Shown here: positions 31,490 to 42,239 of the stretch, one piece after another
How the letters are laid out: each line of letters opens with the position of its first letter
Position numbering within the stretch: the stretch's first letter is position 1
Source: Spirometra erinaceieuropaei
Lineage: Eukaryota > Platyhelminthes > Cestoda > Diphyllobothriidea > Diphyllobothriidae
Direction: 5' to 3'
DNA: 64,000 bases
Assembly: GCA_902702965.1 (NCBI GenBank)
Contig: CACRXP010000718.1
Span: 2,693-66,692, forward strand
The notes under the pieces: generated by a model
What the model saw: the letters and a program-made list of their open reading frames with translations, nothing else
Database searches by the model: none
Told to the model about the DNA's origin: nothing
Position numbers and translations under genes: made by a program

Positions 31490-33360
31490 GAGGGGCTTCC
31501 GCCGATCAGGATGAATGAAATGATCGGCCCGCTGGGCCATGGACATCAGTCCTCAGTCTTAGACGATTGCCGCAGAGTAACCAGTAATATATGTGGTGCA
31601 AGATTTGGGCTGTCTATCGACACGGACAGAAAGGTAGTCATTAATCAGCCGCCATACAACACTGTATAAGACGTACTTCGTCTCAGTGTCAACGACGATT
31701 TCGCCTATTTGAGCCGAAAACATCGTAATCGACGACGAAGTGGACAACCGGATTTCCAAAGTTGTTCAGTCCTTTGGCTGGCGGCAGAACTTCGTCTGGA
31801 GACGCCGTGAAGTTCGAATTGAACAAAACTGTAGTCCTTAAAACACTAAACTACGGGATGAAGACGTTGAACATCTAAGCCAATCACACCAGGACATTCA
31901 ACTGCTTTAACTTAAGTCTCCACTGAAACCACTAAAGATAAGGGGCACAACATATGTAAGGACATGGCAGTTTCGGAATGGACCGGAATCCTAGAATACA
32001 GGCCATGTTGAGGCAATAATAATCGTGACGGAGCAGCATCCCCGTGAGTATTAACGACGAGCGTTTCACCAAGCGAAGCTGCTACAACGATCGGCAACGG
32101 TTGGTTGCTGACCAGGCGAACAGAAGCGATGCTACAAGGACAACCTGCAGACCTCCCTTGCGGATCCACAATCTAATTCGACGATCTGAGAGTACTTGCT
32201 TAGGGCCGAGCGCCCTGCATAAGAACACTGAAGACAGGAGAATCAGTCTACTAAGTCATAGTCAGAAGGGCGGCCGCAAGTTGCAAGCGCGGCAGACTCA
32301 ACCCCAATACTCCCTCCACTTCCAACGGTTTTCCGCTGTCAGCGAACATGCCGCACGCGGGTCAGTCTCTCCGGACACGATGCGGCAACAACCTGACAGC
32401 TACAACTGCTACCTCCGTAAACGCCCCCATAGTCCTCCCTGCACCAACCCCCACGACGACGACTACGATTATTACCATCCTAACCGCTACCGCTGATCAC
32501 GTTCCTGATGTCACGACGCCCCAGCCGACATTTTCAACAACCACCGCCACTTTCATACCCGTCACAACTCCCACAAGAACGACGGCCAACTCTCCAGCCG
32601 GTGACAACGCATCCGGCGCCACATCAATCACTATAGTCACCACGACCCCTACCACCGGTAATGTAGACCTAACCCCAAACCTTTCTCATTAAAATCACCG
32701 ATTCATATAACGCATCAGTCTAATCGGTCGCTTGCAAACCCATCGCACTGCGGCCGGAACGCCAGTGCCAGAAGCAAAGGCATACACTTACCACACTAAC
32801 CTCAGCCGTCAGCACAAACCACGCATACTTAATCAACGCATGAGCACATTTAACCACATACGCATATAAGACGGCGGAATGCATGCAATATAGATACGCC
32901 AGGCACTCTTTGCACTCCGATGTCTCCCTACTCCCAGTAAGACTACCATAACCAACGTCATGACTGGAACCTTCTCAGTAACCCTTATTCTATTCTGCTC
33001 ATACCCTCACCGAACATGCATCGCACGCATCGGTCTGGTCAGTCACTTGTGAATCCATCGCACTGAAGCTGGCGAACCAGTGCCAGGAGCATCGGAATGG
33101 CCCCATCGTCATCGGCTCAACTTCCACCACCGCTGGTGCACATTCAGTCACAGCTTGGACCTTCTCGGCCACATGCGCATACATGGAAACCTGCTGTGAA
33201 AGACCGCCACTAAAACTCCACCACCTCTACACCTGCGCACAAAGTACACACGAACACCTCCGCCATCATCCACCACAATCACTGAATCGGCACCCCTCGC
33301 ATAAATGGGAATCGTGAAATTTGCCTCCTTATCTCTGTGGTTCATCAGCCAATCTAGCAT
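31490..33360 (+). pseudogene. RTE-type LINE 3' part with C2H2-finger tail
   Basis: Plus-strand remnant in broken frames. The end of the RT region is recognisable by DNRISKVVQSFG and VWRRREVRIEQN (31,745-31,830), then CYKDNLQTSL near 32,125-32,160. A Thr/Pro-rich linker follows (32,350-32,690, for example TTTATFIPVTTPTRTT). Two eroded zinc-finger-like units follow: IGLVSHL, stop, IHRTEAGEPVPG at 33,028-33,085, and FSHSLDLLGHMRIHG at 33,140-33,185. An earlier trace is HRTAAGTPVPEA near 32,740. Flatworm RTE-type elements are known to me with such CPHC...H...H tails. The cysteines are mostly lost here. Inactive. Confidence 0.65.
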
Positions 33361-33428
33361 ATGTGAGATCCGAGGGGGCTACCACCCCCTTTACGTGACA
33401 TTCTGGTGTGGTGCGTAACGGGGCAAGT

Positions 33429-33444
33429 TGTGTGTGTGTGTGTG
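33429..33444 (+). repeat. (GT)n microsatellite
   Basis: About eight GT units. Confidence 0.9.
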
Positions 33445-33599
33445 GCTGATTTTGGCTCTGGCAGCCATTGCACTCAAACCCATATCAGACAACTGATCGC
33501 CTGCGATAGTGAGCTTTCCAGGAAGGGGAGTGGAGAATGAAGTCCATCTTCTCAGCGCGTATTCCCCACTTTAAACTATCCGACGCTCATAAATCTACG

Positions 33600-33960
33600 A
33601 CAAAGAAAAACCAAGGTTTGAAAGACTGGAGGAGTCGGTCATCCCCTGAGGGCGTAGAGGCAGGCTGCAATGATCTCTCCTAACTGTGGTCTCCATAGCA
33701 TTCTCATACATTTGTGACTCAAACTGCCCTTCCTTTTCTTGTTGTCTAAAATCCTGGCCTTTTGAGCGGGGACAAAGGGCTTGGGATGGCTCGTCTAGGC
33801 GGGCGTTCACGCCATACCAGCCAGCTCCGCTGAATACCGCCTTCGGTCCTCCTGAATCCGTGCTGACACCAGGCCCACGTTGGTAAGGAGAATGTGAGTG
33901 TGTTGGATGCAGCGCAAGTCTACCACCACTTTGATCTAATTCGCGCACAAGTCGCCGTAC
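33600..33960. repeat. dispersed repeat G
   Basis: Shares the phrases AGGCTGCAATG, AAATCCTGG and GCGCAAGTCTACC-like words, in order, with 49,855-50,560. The 134-codon minus-strand frame here (33,595-33,999) lies entirely in the repeat and I do not call it a gene. Confidence 0.45.
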
Positions 33961-34094
33961 CAGCGTCCAACCTGCCGGGGGAAACACGATGGGCACCATC
34001 CGAAAAAACGATCAAACTCTCATGTGGCACAATGGTATCCTGGTGCATTTAACGCCCAGTGATCGAAGGATGTTTTCTGAAATTCCGGGAAACC

Positions 34095-34190
34095 TAAATC
34101 TTAGGTTGGGTACGGCTGACTGGTGGCTAATAAGCCAGATATGACTAACTCAGTCTACACTGGCTTTTCGGCAGTGTTTTTTTGGATATA
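34095..34190 (+). mobile_element. SINE body fragment
   Basis: TTAGGTTGGGTACGGCTGAC, GGTGGCTAATAAGCCAGA and a diverged remainder. No tRNA head. Confidence 0.5.
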
Positions 34191-35224
34191 AGTGACCTTT
34201 GACTGTAATTTCCCACCACTAACCTCCTGCAAGACCTGCTTTGCAACGCCCGACCACTTTAACGTGGGGCACGCTATCTTTCTGACAATTGCATTTCTTG
34301 CCCGCTAAAATTCGCTTGTTGGAGCCGTCGGAACAAAGCCAGAAAACAGTCCTTATATAAGCTCCCCATCCTCCCCTGGAGATTGCACTGAGGATGTGCA
34401 ATCAGCGCAGCGCTTTTCGATTTTATCCCATTAGCTTCACTGGCGGAAGGAGTGATTTTCGAATTTCTTATTTTTTTTAAGTCGCGAGCACGGAAATAAT
34501 TGGATTACACTCCCGTTGATTTATGATATATGTGGTTGATCAGTAGCCTTTCCGGAAATCGAAATGTACCCCAGTAGGTGGCTATCAATTTGACACAAAA
34601 CATTTACATTTTAAAAAGACTACTAAGCACGGGTTTGCTGGCATAGTTAACAGAATTTGCCACGTTTAAAAATAGTTGTTAAATTGGTTCGCGCAGAATA
34701 TGTTCAAGAAGCTGCACCTGAGCGTTCACGCGGAAGCCAGGGTCTAAACAAACTGCGTACACCCGACCTTGTTGCTAATTACGATACTATAGTTCCAGCC
34801 TTGTCCAACATATCCTTTGATTTAGCCTTAAGTTCGGTAATTATCTGTTAGAAGACGTCAAAATCACTGTCTTCTGCGTAAACCATATCAAAATTTCAAG
34901 TGGCAGTGAACTAAGTCCGCTTTACTGGCAAAATAAAGCTGAATCCGACATGATATAGGCTCTAATTTTAATCAACTAGACAACTGACAAATTTCAGTAT
35001 TATTTCAATTCCTCTATTCAAGATCTCTCCGAAGCAATGCTTTCGAGTTCAGGCCAAAAAATCTAAAATTGAGGAATTATTCCCTATGGAAGCTAAAAAG
35101 GGCAATATATTCGACGGTAACAGTTTTCGATCAAGCAGAAGATGGAAGGAATCAGTCAGCCACCGTTAAGAAAATAGGAACCCGAACATGCGATGAGATT
35201 TCGAATGAAAAAAACGCAATATGA
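34191..35224. other. unassigned; one possible FB-type end
   Basis: At 34,573 CAGTAGGTGGCTATCAATTT followed by GACACAAAAC resembles 60,178 (CAGTGGTATCTAATTT, AACACAAAAC) and may be a terminus of a fold-back subfamily. No matching right end found. Otherwise nothing recognised. Confidence 0.35.
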
Positions 35225-35625
35225 AGGTGGGATAACTGGAACGAGAAGCTTATTGACCCGGCGTTTCAGGTTCTTACTCGAACCCATCACCAGAGACAGT
35301 CGCTGATAAGGGTAGTAGATGTACAAAAAGCGTAATGTGTATAGCATGAACTACAATCCCGTTAACGGCGAGCCAAATTACGGGGTAATTATCGCACCAA
35401 CATCCAACACGGATGATAGAATATCGGCGACTGACGTCTCAGACGCGGCCGGCAAGCCATCATCACATCGATTTCGACCCCCCGAGACCTGATAATTGTA
35501 GTATGCACGTGGTCCCTCGGAAGCCTTGTGTCTCCATTATTCTTATTTGCGACAGTCTCCGACGATATCTTCGAGTGAGAATCCGAAATGACAATCCATT
35601 AAACTTCTTTTTGCAGTGATCGCTT
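35225..35625 (+). mobile_element. palindromic PLE-A mini-element
   Basis: A minus-strand PLE-A end (about 35,310-35,240) and a plus-strand end (35,549-35,615) face outward around 240 bp of plus-strand PLE-A 3' non-coding sequence (CGAGCCAAATTACGGGGTAA). Both hammerhead motifs are damaged: the left has CTGGTGA and GAAACGCC, the right CCGACGA and GAAATGAC. The right end runs directly into a TTC microsatellite. No coding part. Confidence 0.65.
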
Positions 35626-35664
35626 CTTTCTTCTTCTTCTTCTTCTTCTTCTTCTTCTTCTTCC
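35624..35664 (+). repeat. (TTC)n microsatellite at PLE-A 3' end
   Basis: About 13 TTC units continuous with the terminal TCTTC of the PLE-A element. Confidence 0.92.
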
Positions 35665-37304
35665 TCTGAGCTGCTTTCGGTGACTCGTTTGTTCGATTTC
35701 ATGGACAAAACACTGAACTTGAGAATTGAGACGTAGGTCCTTGCCTGTACGGTAGTACTCTGTAGCTAAGAGACACTACATTCAGCAGAAACAAATGGAG
35801 TACTTGGCTATTTTGTCATCTCCAGTCTGCCATATCTAAATTCAGGTACGCGCTACAGCTGTGAAAGTAGGAACCTGGTCATTCGGTGAAGCTGCAAAAG
35901 GCAAAAACACTAGGCTGGTAAACATAAAGGTTAGTACTCACACGGTAATTAACGGTCTTTGTAAAATACCCTGAAAACTGGAAACTCTGATACTTAGTTC
36001 CAATGATTACGATTGCCCTTTTTAAAAACAATCACCGTTTTCAAAAAAATCCACGAAAGTTTACCCTTAACAGTAATTGACGAGAAATAACCTTTTTCAC
36101 TTTTTATGCATAAAGTAAGGTATTAAGCTCTTCGTTTGAAAGTCTACACTTAAGAAACGCCATCCGTCGTCGCATGTGTTTGCTCTGGGCACTCAGTTGG
36201 GCAAGCGTTGGGCGCCGTCCCCTTGCGACTATCGAGTAGACATCCGCCAACGCGCGCGCGTTTAACTGTCCGCGGCGGCCTTGGCTCACGCATGACCGAG
36301 TTGAGACCTTTCGCTCTTGTCCGCGGAGGACAAAAGCCACAACAAAATGTGTCAAAATGCAACGTGACCAAGAACAGACTCTTCTTTCAAATTTTTTCCC
36401 TAAAATAACCAGTGGGCTAAAAAGATCACTTGCGGTTCACCAGTCACATTCAGCTAACCGTTTTTAAGCCGGAAACTCAAAAGAACAGAATTGGTACACT
36501 TTAGGGGTTCAATGGCCTATCGTTACAGTCATGGGGAAAAAAACGCTCTGTGCAGTCCAAAATAAGGATATTGTGGTTTTTCGCGGAGCATAGAATTGAT
36601 ACGAGTACAAATCACACTCCTTTTTTCCATGAATGCAACACTCGGTTTGTTTATCATCTCACAAACTATGAAAATGGGTCTCAGATGACGTACAAAAGGA
36701 ACCAAACGTTTTATAACGTCAGGGCTCCTTGGTGGGCAGTTTTTGATTCATTGCAGTCTCATTTTGCCATTACTCTTTTCCCTGGAATTAGGACGTAATT
36801 AGGCCATTTGCTCTTGCCTGCATCTAACTGTTCTAATGTAAATCAACATTCAGGTCGGGGAGAAAACCGTTGAAAATGATGGATGATATCTGTTGACATT
36901 GGGGCCGCGGAGTGATGTACCTTTCACACAGAAACAAGTGAATCCGAGAAAAGAATTAGGCAAATGTCCAGGTATTTTGACCGCATTGTGGATAAAACTG
37001 CCTGCCTAATAGTTCGCGATTTTAAAAAGGCTTACATTTAAAACTTCCAGTTTTTGGAAGCATACATCAGTGTTTTCTGGTGACATTTTGCATTCAGAAA
37101 ATCAACCGGAAAGTGATATCGCATGAGCTGAGGTCTCAGTGAGAAATAAGTACCATTCAATTTGCAATACATTTATAGTAGATTCGTAGACGCAATTTGT
37201 GGAGCAGCCAGATTTGTAACTAATGCACCAAAAACATACGGCCTTCGAGACGATCTTCATGCGAAGTTCAGTGTGCATTTAAACCCGCTACTGAGAGTGA
37301 CTTA
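35665..37304. other. unassigned intergenic sequence
   Basis: About 1.6 kb with a GC-rich patch at 36,180-36,310 that opens overlapping frames on both strands. No domain, splice pattern or repeat recognised. Confidence 0.4.
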
Positions 37305-38198
37305 CAGTAAATGGCTGATCTCTCGAAATGCTTTTTTCAATAAGGAAAAGCCATTTAGGTGGATTTTAATATTTATTACCATGCAGGAGAATCCTATAAT
37401 ATTTCGCACTCGATAGGATATTTGCTTTTGAGTGGAAGTCTTTTTGGCTTCCTGTAAAAACCTGATTTGGTAAAAGTGACTACCTAACTAGCAAGCATGA
37501 TTCGCTAGCTTTTCGATCGTCTCATAAAATCAAGTGTATCTTATGGGAAACATGCATAAAAAATAACTTTGTTTACTTATTTGGTTGACAAAAAGGCGGC
37601 TTTACATTTTACCGTACTTTTAGGTTCTGAAGTCTTTAATTATGTTCTTTCACGCAGCCTTGTACTTGTCCGTTGCTTAATGAAGTATACAACATAGTCC
37701 GCAACCGTTACAAAATTTTACGAACACTACATGGCATCCTCTTAAAGGCATAGAGGAATGTACGATTTCCTTATACGCGAAATGTATACGCCTTGTAGAC
37801 TAAAATCGTTAAACACTAATGCAACGACTGACCTGCCTTAAAATTATTCGGAAATTGGGCAACGTTTTAATGACTTAAATATGCTGTTTTTCGAGAACAA
37901 AATGTAAAGACAACGTAATCGACTATCAAACAAGTGCAAAAAAGCATATTTTCGCGCATATTTTCCATGAAATTTATTTAAATGTATAAGACAATCAATG
38001 ACCGTTTTAAAAAATGCATATTAACAAAGAAGTCATGTTTTGTCGAGTGCGGTTTTTACAGGAGATCGAAAAGCAATACATTCTGAAACGAACATCCTGG
38101 GCAGCCGGAGCTAACGTAAAATCATTCTTCGTGATAATTAATATTACAACCCCAACTAAGCAATCCTTCCTGATAACATTCAGTGAGATCGGACACTG
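37305..38198. mobile_element. fold-back element FB5, diverged
   Basis: An 894-bp element. The left end is CAGTAAATGGCTGATCTCTC preceded by TA, and the right end is GTGAGATCGGACACTG. Interior landmarks match the 8,108 and 17,946 copies (TTTCGATCGTCTCATAAAAT, CATATTTTCCATGAAATTTA, TTAACAAAGAAGTCATG). Arms are badly eroded. No transposase. Confidence 0.55.
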
Positions 38199-40104
38199 GC
38201 CATGTTAATGTTTTGAGACCCGTATACTGGGGTTTCTACCCACATTTTACAAGCGATTTGGAATTTCCTTATGGAAAATTACAATTTCTAACAAGCAGGA
38301 GGATGCAGAATTAAACATAATTACACTTAACTGCTGGAGGCTTGCACCATTACGCAAATCCTGTTTGGCCAGGAGATCATGCGCCAAAGATAAAATTGTG
38401 TGATAAACTTTCGGGTGAAAAACAGTTCTTAGGTGAAGTTGCGTAAATGCTTCTCAGGCAGCAGCATCAAAAGTCATTTCCAATACGGTAGCAAGCAGAC
38501 TTTCTAGTAGGCCGCTTTTAAAATTCTTTTTTTCGGCCAACGCTTAAAAATTCCGTTACTATTGATTTTTAACCCGTTTCTCATCATACGTCCACACAGA
38601 GGAAAGAATACCGACAAAGACACGTTGCACAGTGGTGATCATTTCGAGCATGTGAGCCGTCTTGACCTAGCCGTACCAAAACCGAGGTGTTCGAAAGCTC
38701 GGTTTTAAGCCCCATTTTCAAACTAAGCGCTACACAGAAGGCTGCATCTGGATTCTAAAAAGAGTGTTATTGTTTCCCCGCTGGAAAACTTTGATGACCA
38801 CATTTTGCATAAATAGGGGCAAAAGGAGCGTTGACGCAACGCCGGTCATAATAGTAAACAGCAATTTTCGTGCTAACGAGTTTTGCGACTTCCACGAGGT
38901 TAACACCAACAACTATTAACTGTTTTTAAACAAACTCCGACGCACTCTCCGTGCACCCAGGTGTCGGACTAATGAAATATGAGAGCTGAAACCCGCATGG
39001 CAAGACTGGTAGTTGGAAATTTTATTTTGTTTCCACACATGTCGCCTGGCTAACCCCTTTTAAAAAAATGAAGGCGCTTTCATTAATTTCATGTATAGAA
39101 TATTGTGCAGGCTGTTTTAAAACACCATTTCTTTCTCTTCGGGTCACTTCGGATTTCAATATTTACTGCTGACCACTGCTGGATATTTACCTGTGCTTTT
39201 TTCAGTAGACGATAACAATTCAAACAAAAAGGTTTATCAGTATAAGCTTTGCCACCTTCAAGAATAATTCCCCTGTTCGCGTAAATTAGATAAAATGAGA
39301 CACGAGTAGCCTACTTATCTCCAAAAAGTGACCCGATTTTTTGCTAACAATTCTGACGCGCAAGTTGGTTTAATTTTTTTATTTGACAATTGACCGTACT
39401 CAACATTTATGAGCATGTACACATATTCCAGGGTTGTTGTGTCTTTGCAGGTAAAGGTTTTGCATATGTGACAAGACGCATTTGATCAGGTTTATTTCAC
39501 GTGGTATCTAAGTAGGAGATCGGATGACACCCGCACTATGGCGTCGACCATGGTTCTGTATATAATAAGTTAATGACACCTTTGAACTCATCGGTCGGAA
39601 CAGCATCACAGATTTCATGCGCATTCCGAATTCCAGTTGTCATTCCTATATGCGCTGCTATAATTTTAGCGGAAGGCGCCGAATGCCTGTTATAATCTAA
39701 GTTTCAATAGCGACTACTGTCTTTCGCTTAGGCTGCGTGAGAATACCTTTCAGTTGTGTGTGGACACATTTCATCGAACTAGGCGACAAAAAGGCGACGT
39801 TGGGTTTTGTGGAAACTCTTCACACTTAGCGGATACCAATTAGTTTAGTCGGAAAATACAGACCAGAAATCAGATCGATCTGCCAGCTGCTTCTCGGGTA
39901 CTGCTCGAAAATCTCAGTGGCTCAACAAATGACCATTCTTGGAGGAAGGTGGCTAACTAAACTATGAGCTGCCCATTTCCTTCATTTTTATCATAGTCTC
40001 GCGTGATAGCCTCCTACGTTTAATGATCATCTTACCATCTTCTCTAATTCGGTTGTCTGAAACTGGAGCGTTTTGTAGGATTTCGGATATCTATATATAC
40101 ATAT
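38199..40104. other. mostly unassigned; one SINE scrap
   Basis: A minus-strand SINE fragment lies at 38,606-38,705 (GAATACCGACAAAGACACGT, then CCGAGGTGTTCGAAAGCTCGG). The rest is unrecognised. Confidence 0.4.
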
Positions 40105-40116
40105 AAGAAGACGGGA

Positions 40117-40920
40117 ATGCGATCGCTGGGACCAGTGGTTTATTTGTCCGACGTTTCGAACTCTCACGCGAGCTCATCGTCAAGGAAGGCGACGAATACC
40201 TCTCGTATTCTGAGTTTTCTCAGCAACCACCCCCTTTCGCACAAACGCAGCTGCGTAAGAACACTCTACCGACGTGTAGAAACCCACTGCACGGAGCCAG
40301 CCGACAAGAAGGCCGAGGCGCAGTTCCTGAGGAAACTCTTCATCATGAACGGCTACCCTGGGAATTTCGTCAAAAAGTGCAGGCGAGAAATCCGGGGAAG
40401 AAAACCGAAGGGGCAGCCGAAACCGAAGTGCTGGCGCGCAGTGCCGTACATAGCTGGTTTGTCAGAAGAATTCGCCAGACTGGTGAGCGAATTTGGGATC
40501 GGCGTCGCGCACAGACCTGAAGCAACAATCCGCCGGCAACTCATGCAGCCCAAGGACCCGATTCCCAAAGATCAGAAATCGGGAGTCATTTACCGGATAG
40601 ACTGCAACTGCGGTCAGGCCAGTTATGTTGGTAAAACCGGCAAACAGGTCCGCACGAGAATGCACGAGCATGAATTGGCCGTGAGACGGAACGACAAACT
40701 CTCCTTGGTAGCCGCCCACGTCTCCTCGCCAGGGCACGCCTTTGACTTCGAGAGCGTGAGAATACTGGGGCAGTCAGACAACCGAGTTGCTCGCCTGCTG
40801 CAGGAAGCGTGGCACTCAACTGAGGACACGATCAATCGACATATCGATCTGCCAATCGCTTATCAAGCACTGCGTGAACAAATCAGCAGCGCAGCTGGAG
40901 GTCATTCCCGGCAGAGATGA
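40117..40920 (+). CDS. PLE GIY-YIG endonuclease frame, intact
   Basis: Uninterrupted 267-codon frame. Residues 1-28 are translated from the inverted terminus, so the ATG is fortuitous. PLE-derived sequence starts near residue 29 with SRILSFLSNHPLSHKRSC and VRTLYRRVETHCTEP (end of RT thumb), then FLRKLFIMNGYPGNFVKKC, PKCWRAVPYIAGLSEEFA and RRQLMQPKDPIP. The GIY-YIG core is GVIYRIDCNCGQASYVGKTG with the following Arg and EHELAVRR, then HVSSPGHAFDF. The tail is EAWHSTEDTINRHIDLPIAY. The domain makes the target nick for PLE insertion. Without an RT this copy cannot move alone. The open frame suggests it is young. Confidence 0.82.
   Translation: MRSLGPVVYLSDVSNSHASSSSRKATNTSRILSFLSNHPLSHKRSCVRTLYRRVETHCTEPADKKAEAQFLRKLFIMNGYPGNFVKKCRREIRGRKPKGQPKPKCWRAVPYIAGLSEEFARLVSEFGIGVAHRPEATIRRQLMQPKDPIPKDQKSGVIYRIDCNCGQASYVGKTGKQVRTRMHEHELAVRRNDKLSLVAAHVSSPGHAFDFESVRILGQSDNRVARLLQEAWHSTEDTINRHIDLPIAYQALREQISSAAGGHSRQR
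40138..40195 (-). ncRNA. hammerhead-type motif (left inverted terminus)
   Basis: Minus-strand TTGACGA (40,183-40,177, first core C changed to T), stem II GGGCTC/GAGTTC type with G-U pairs, GAAACGTC (40,157-40,150). The core substitution is shared with the right terminus, so it was present in the parent. Confidence 0.55.
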
Positions 40921-40944
40921 GCTAAATATGCGATGAGTTGTACA

Positions 40945-41000
40945 GTATTTTCATTCCTTGACGATGGGCTCGCGTGAGAGTTCGAAACGTCGGACAAATA
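40945..41000 (+). ncRNA. hammerhead-type motif (right terminus)
   Basis: TTGACGA at 40,958-40,964, stem II GGGCTC with GAGTTC, GAAACGTC at 40,984-40,991, then GGAC. The T in place of core C3 would be expected to weaken or abolish cleavage unless stem I shifts by one. Confidence 0.55.
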
Positions 41001-41094
41001 AACCACTGGTCCCAGCGATCGCCTTCCCGTCTTCTTCTATGCAATTACCTGGGCCGCGCGTATTCTCTATCATTCGGAATATATACATATACGT

Positions 41095-41580
41095 ATAGGC
41101 AGAACGTTAGTGGCGACAAAGGCAGGGCAGACTGGAATGACCATTTGTGGCTTATTGGCCGTCATTTGTCAGTCATACCTAACCCGGTTGGACTCGAGGG
41201 GCCCCCAAGGCACAACAGGATGAGTAATTTTGGTAACGCGATCGGTGAGTGCTCCTCTACCATTGTGTATTCCCTATCTCAACAGGCAGAACAACGAGTC
41301 CGTTGCTCAGTGGATGAAGTCGTTGGACTTCTAACCAAGTAGTCATGGAATCAAATCCCAGGTGTTCCACACTTCGGGTTTAGATATGACTGACTGACGA
41401 CGGCTAATAAGCCAGAAATGGCCATTCCAGTCTCCCTTGTCTTTGTCGGTAAAAACATTCTGCATTTATCATGCGCCGCTGTGCGGCTGATAGTTGGCCT
41501 CGAGACAGGGCCCATAAGCCACAACGGGACGAGGGATTTCTGTTAGAACGATCGGTGAGCACCCCTCTATCATATATACG
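41095..41580. mobile_element. third SINE composite
   Basis: A minus-strand body piece (41,097-41,185) is followed by a plus-strand unit: tRNA-like head at about 41,291-41,365 (A box GTTGCTCAGTGGATGAAG, anticodon arm TTGG/CCAA, B box GGAATCAAATCCC) and body 41,366-41,580 including CCGCTGTGCGG. The body pieces form an inverted repeat. This is the same layout as 547-1,235 but more diverged. Confidence 0.65.
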
Positions 41581-41639
41581 TATTTACTGGAAGATGTGCA
41601 CGCCAAGCAATACAATCCAAAGTAGAATGAGTCCTTTGG

Positions 41640-42165
41640 GGTGAGTAAAACAAATTTATTTCATACATTTTCCAAGCTGGTTCTCAAGGTCGTCATCAGA
41701 CGTGTAGAAACATGATAAACAGTTAAAATTCAAACATATATTAAAATCCGATATCGCTTTGTCAGCGCTGAGAATGGGTCAACGCTATGGGCTGGCATCT
41801 CAAGTTTGCATTCATACGCTAGAAATTGGGCATAAATTTGCTTGGGATAAAACGCGCATCGTCGGTTCCTTCCCGTATAGGAAATGCCGAGAATTTCTAT
41901 AGGCGATTCACCCTGATGTTTCATTTATTAATCGACGCATCGATCTGGACGCCTTGTTCACAAATCTCAAAAATGGAAAAAGTGATAGCCAACCAGAACG
42001 TCATTTCAGTCAACAGTGCTGACTCATTTGCAGCATTGACAAAGCAATCTTGATTTTTCGTGTATGTCTAAATTTTAAATGCTTTACATGCCTTCTACAG
42101 TCTGTCGACGACTTGGGTAACCAGCGTCGAAAATGCACGAAATAAATTTTGTCCATGTTCCCAAG
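41640..42165 (+). pseudogene. PLE-E tail remnant with inverted ends
   Basis: Plus-strand tail domain in one frame with a single stop: IGHKFAWDKTRIVGSFPYRK then INRRIDLDALFTNLKNG (41,826-41,970). This is the usual PLE tail pattern of GHKFxW...INRR. The plus-strand end motif is GACGACTTGGGTAACCAGCG then GAAAATGCACGAAATAAATT (42,111-42,150). The minus-strand counterpart lies at 41,702-41,645 (CTGATGACGACCTTGAGAAC, GAAAATGTATGAAATAAATT). The core resembles a hammerhead but stem pairing is unclear. Confidence 0.6.
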
Positions 42166-42186
42166 AGACTTTTTTTCCGAAATGCC

Positions 42187-42205
42187 TATATATATATATA
42201 TATAT
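42187..42205. repeat. (TA)n microsatellite
   Basis: About nine TA units just after the PLE-E plus-strand end. Confidence 0.9.
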
Positions 42206-42239
42206 GTCTAGAAAAGTGAGCATCCCAAAAAATCTAATT

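Larger units (their letters stand above)
40105..41036 (+). mobile_element. PLE with perfect inverted termini
   Basis: A 932-bp unit whose 83-bp ends, 40,105-40,187 and 40,954-41,036, are inverted copies with two mismatches. Each holds a hammerhead-type motif and the family terminal CGATCGC...CTTCTTC. Between them lies only the linker plus GIY-YIG part of a PLE protein. The RT is absent. The left terminus is the 3' end in reverse, joined to a 5'-truncated body, so the element appears to have folded back during synthesis. Confidence 0.88.

Noticed and set aside
33595..33999. 134-codon minus-strand frame
   Set aside because: Lies wholly in dispersed repeat G, which recurs at 49,855-50,560.
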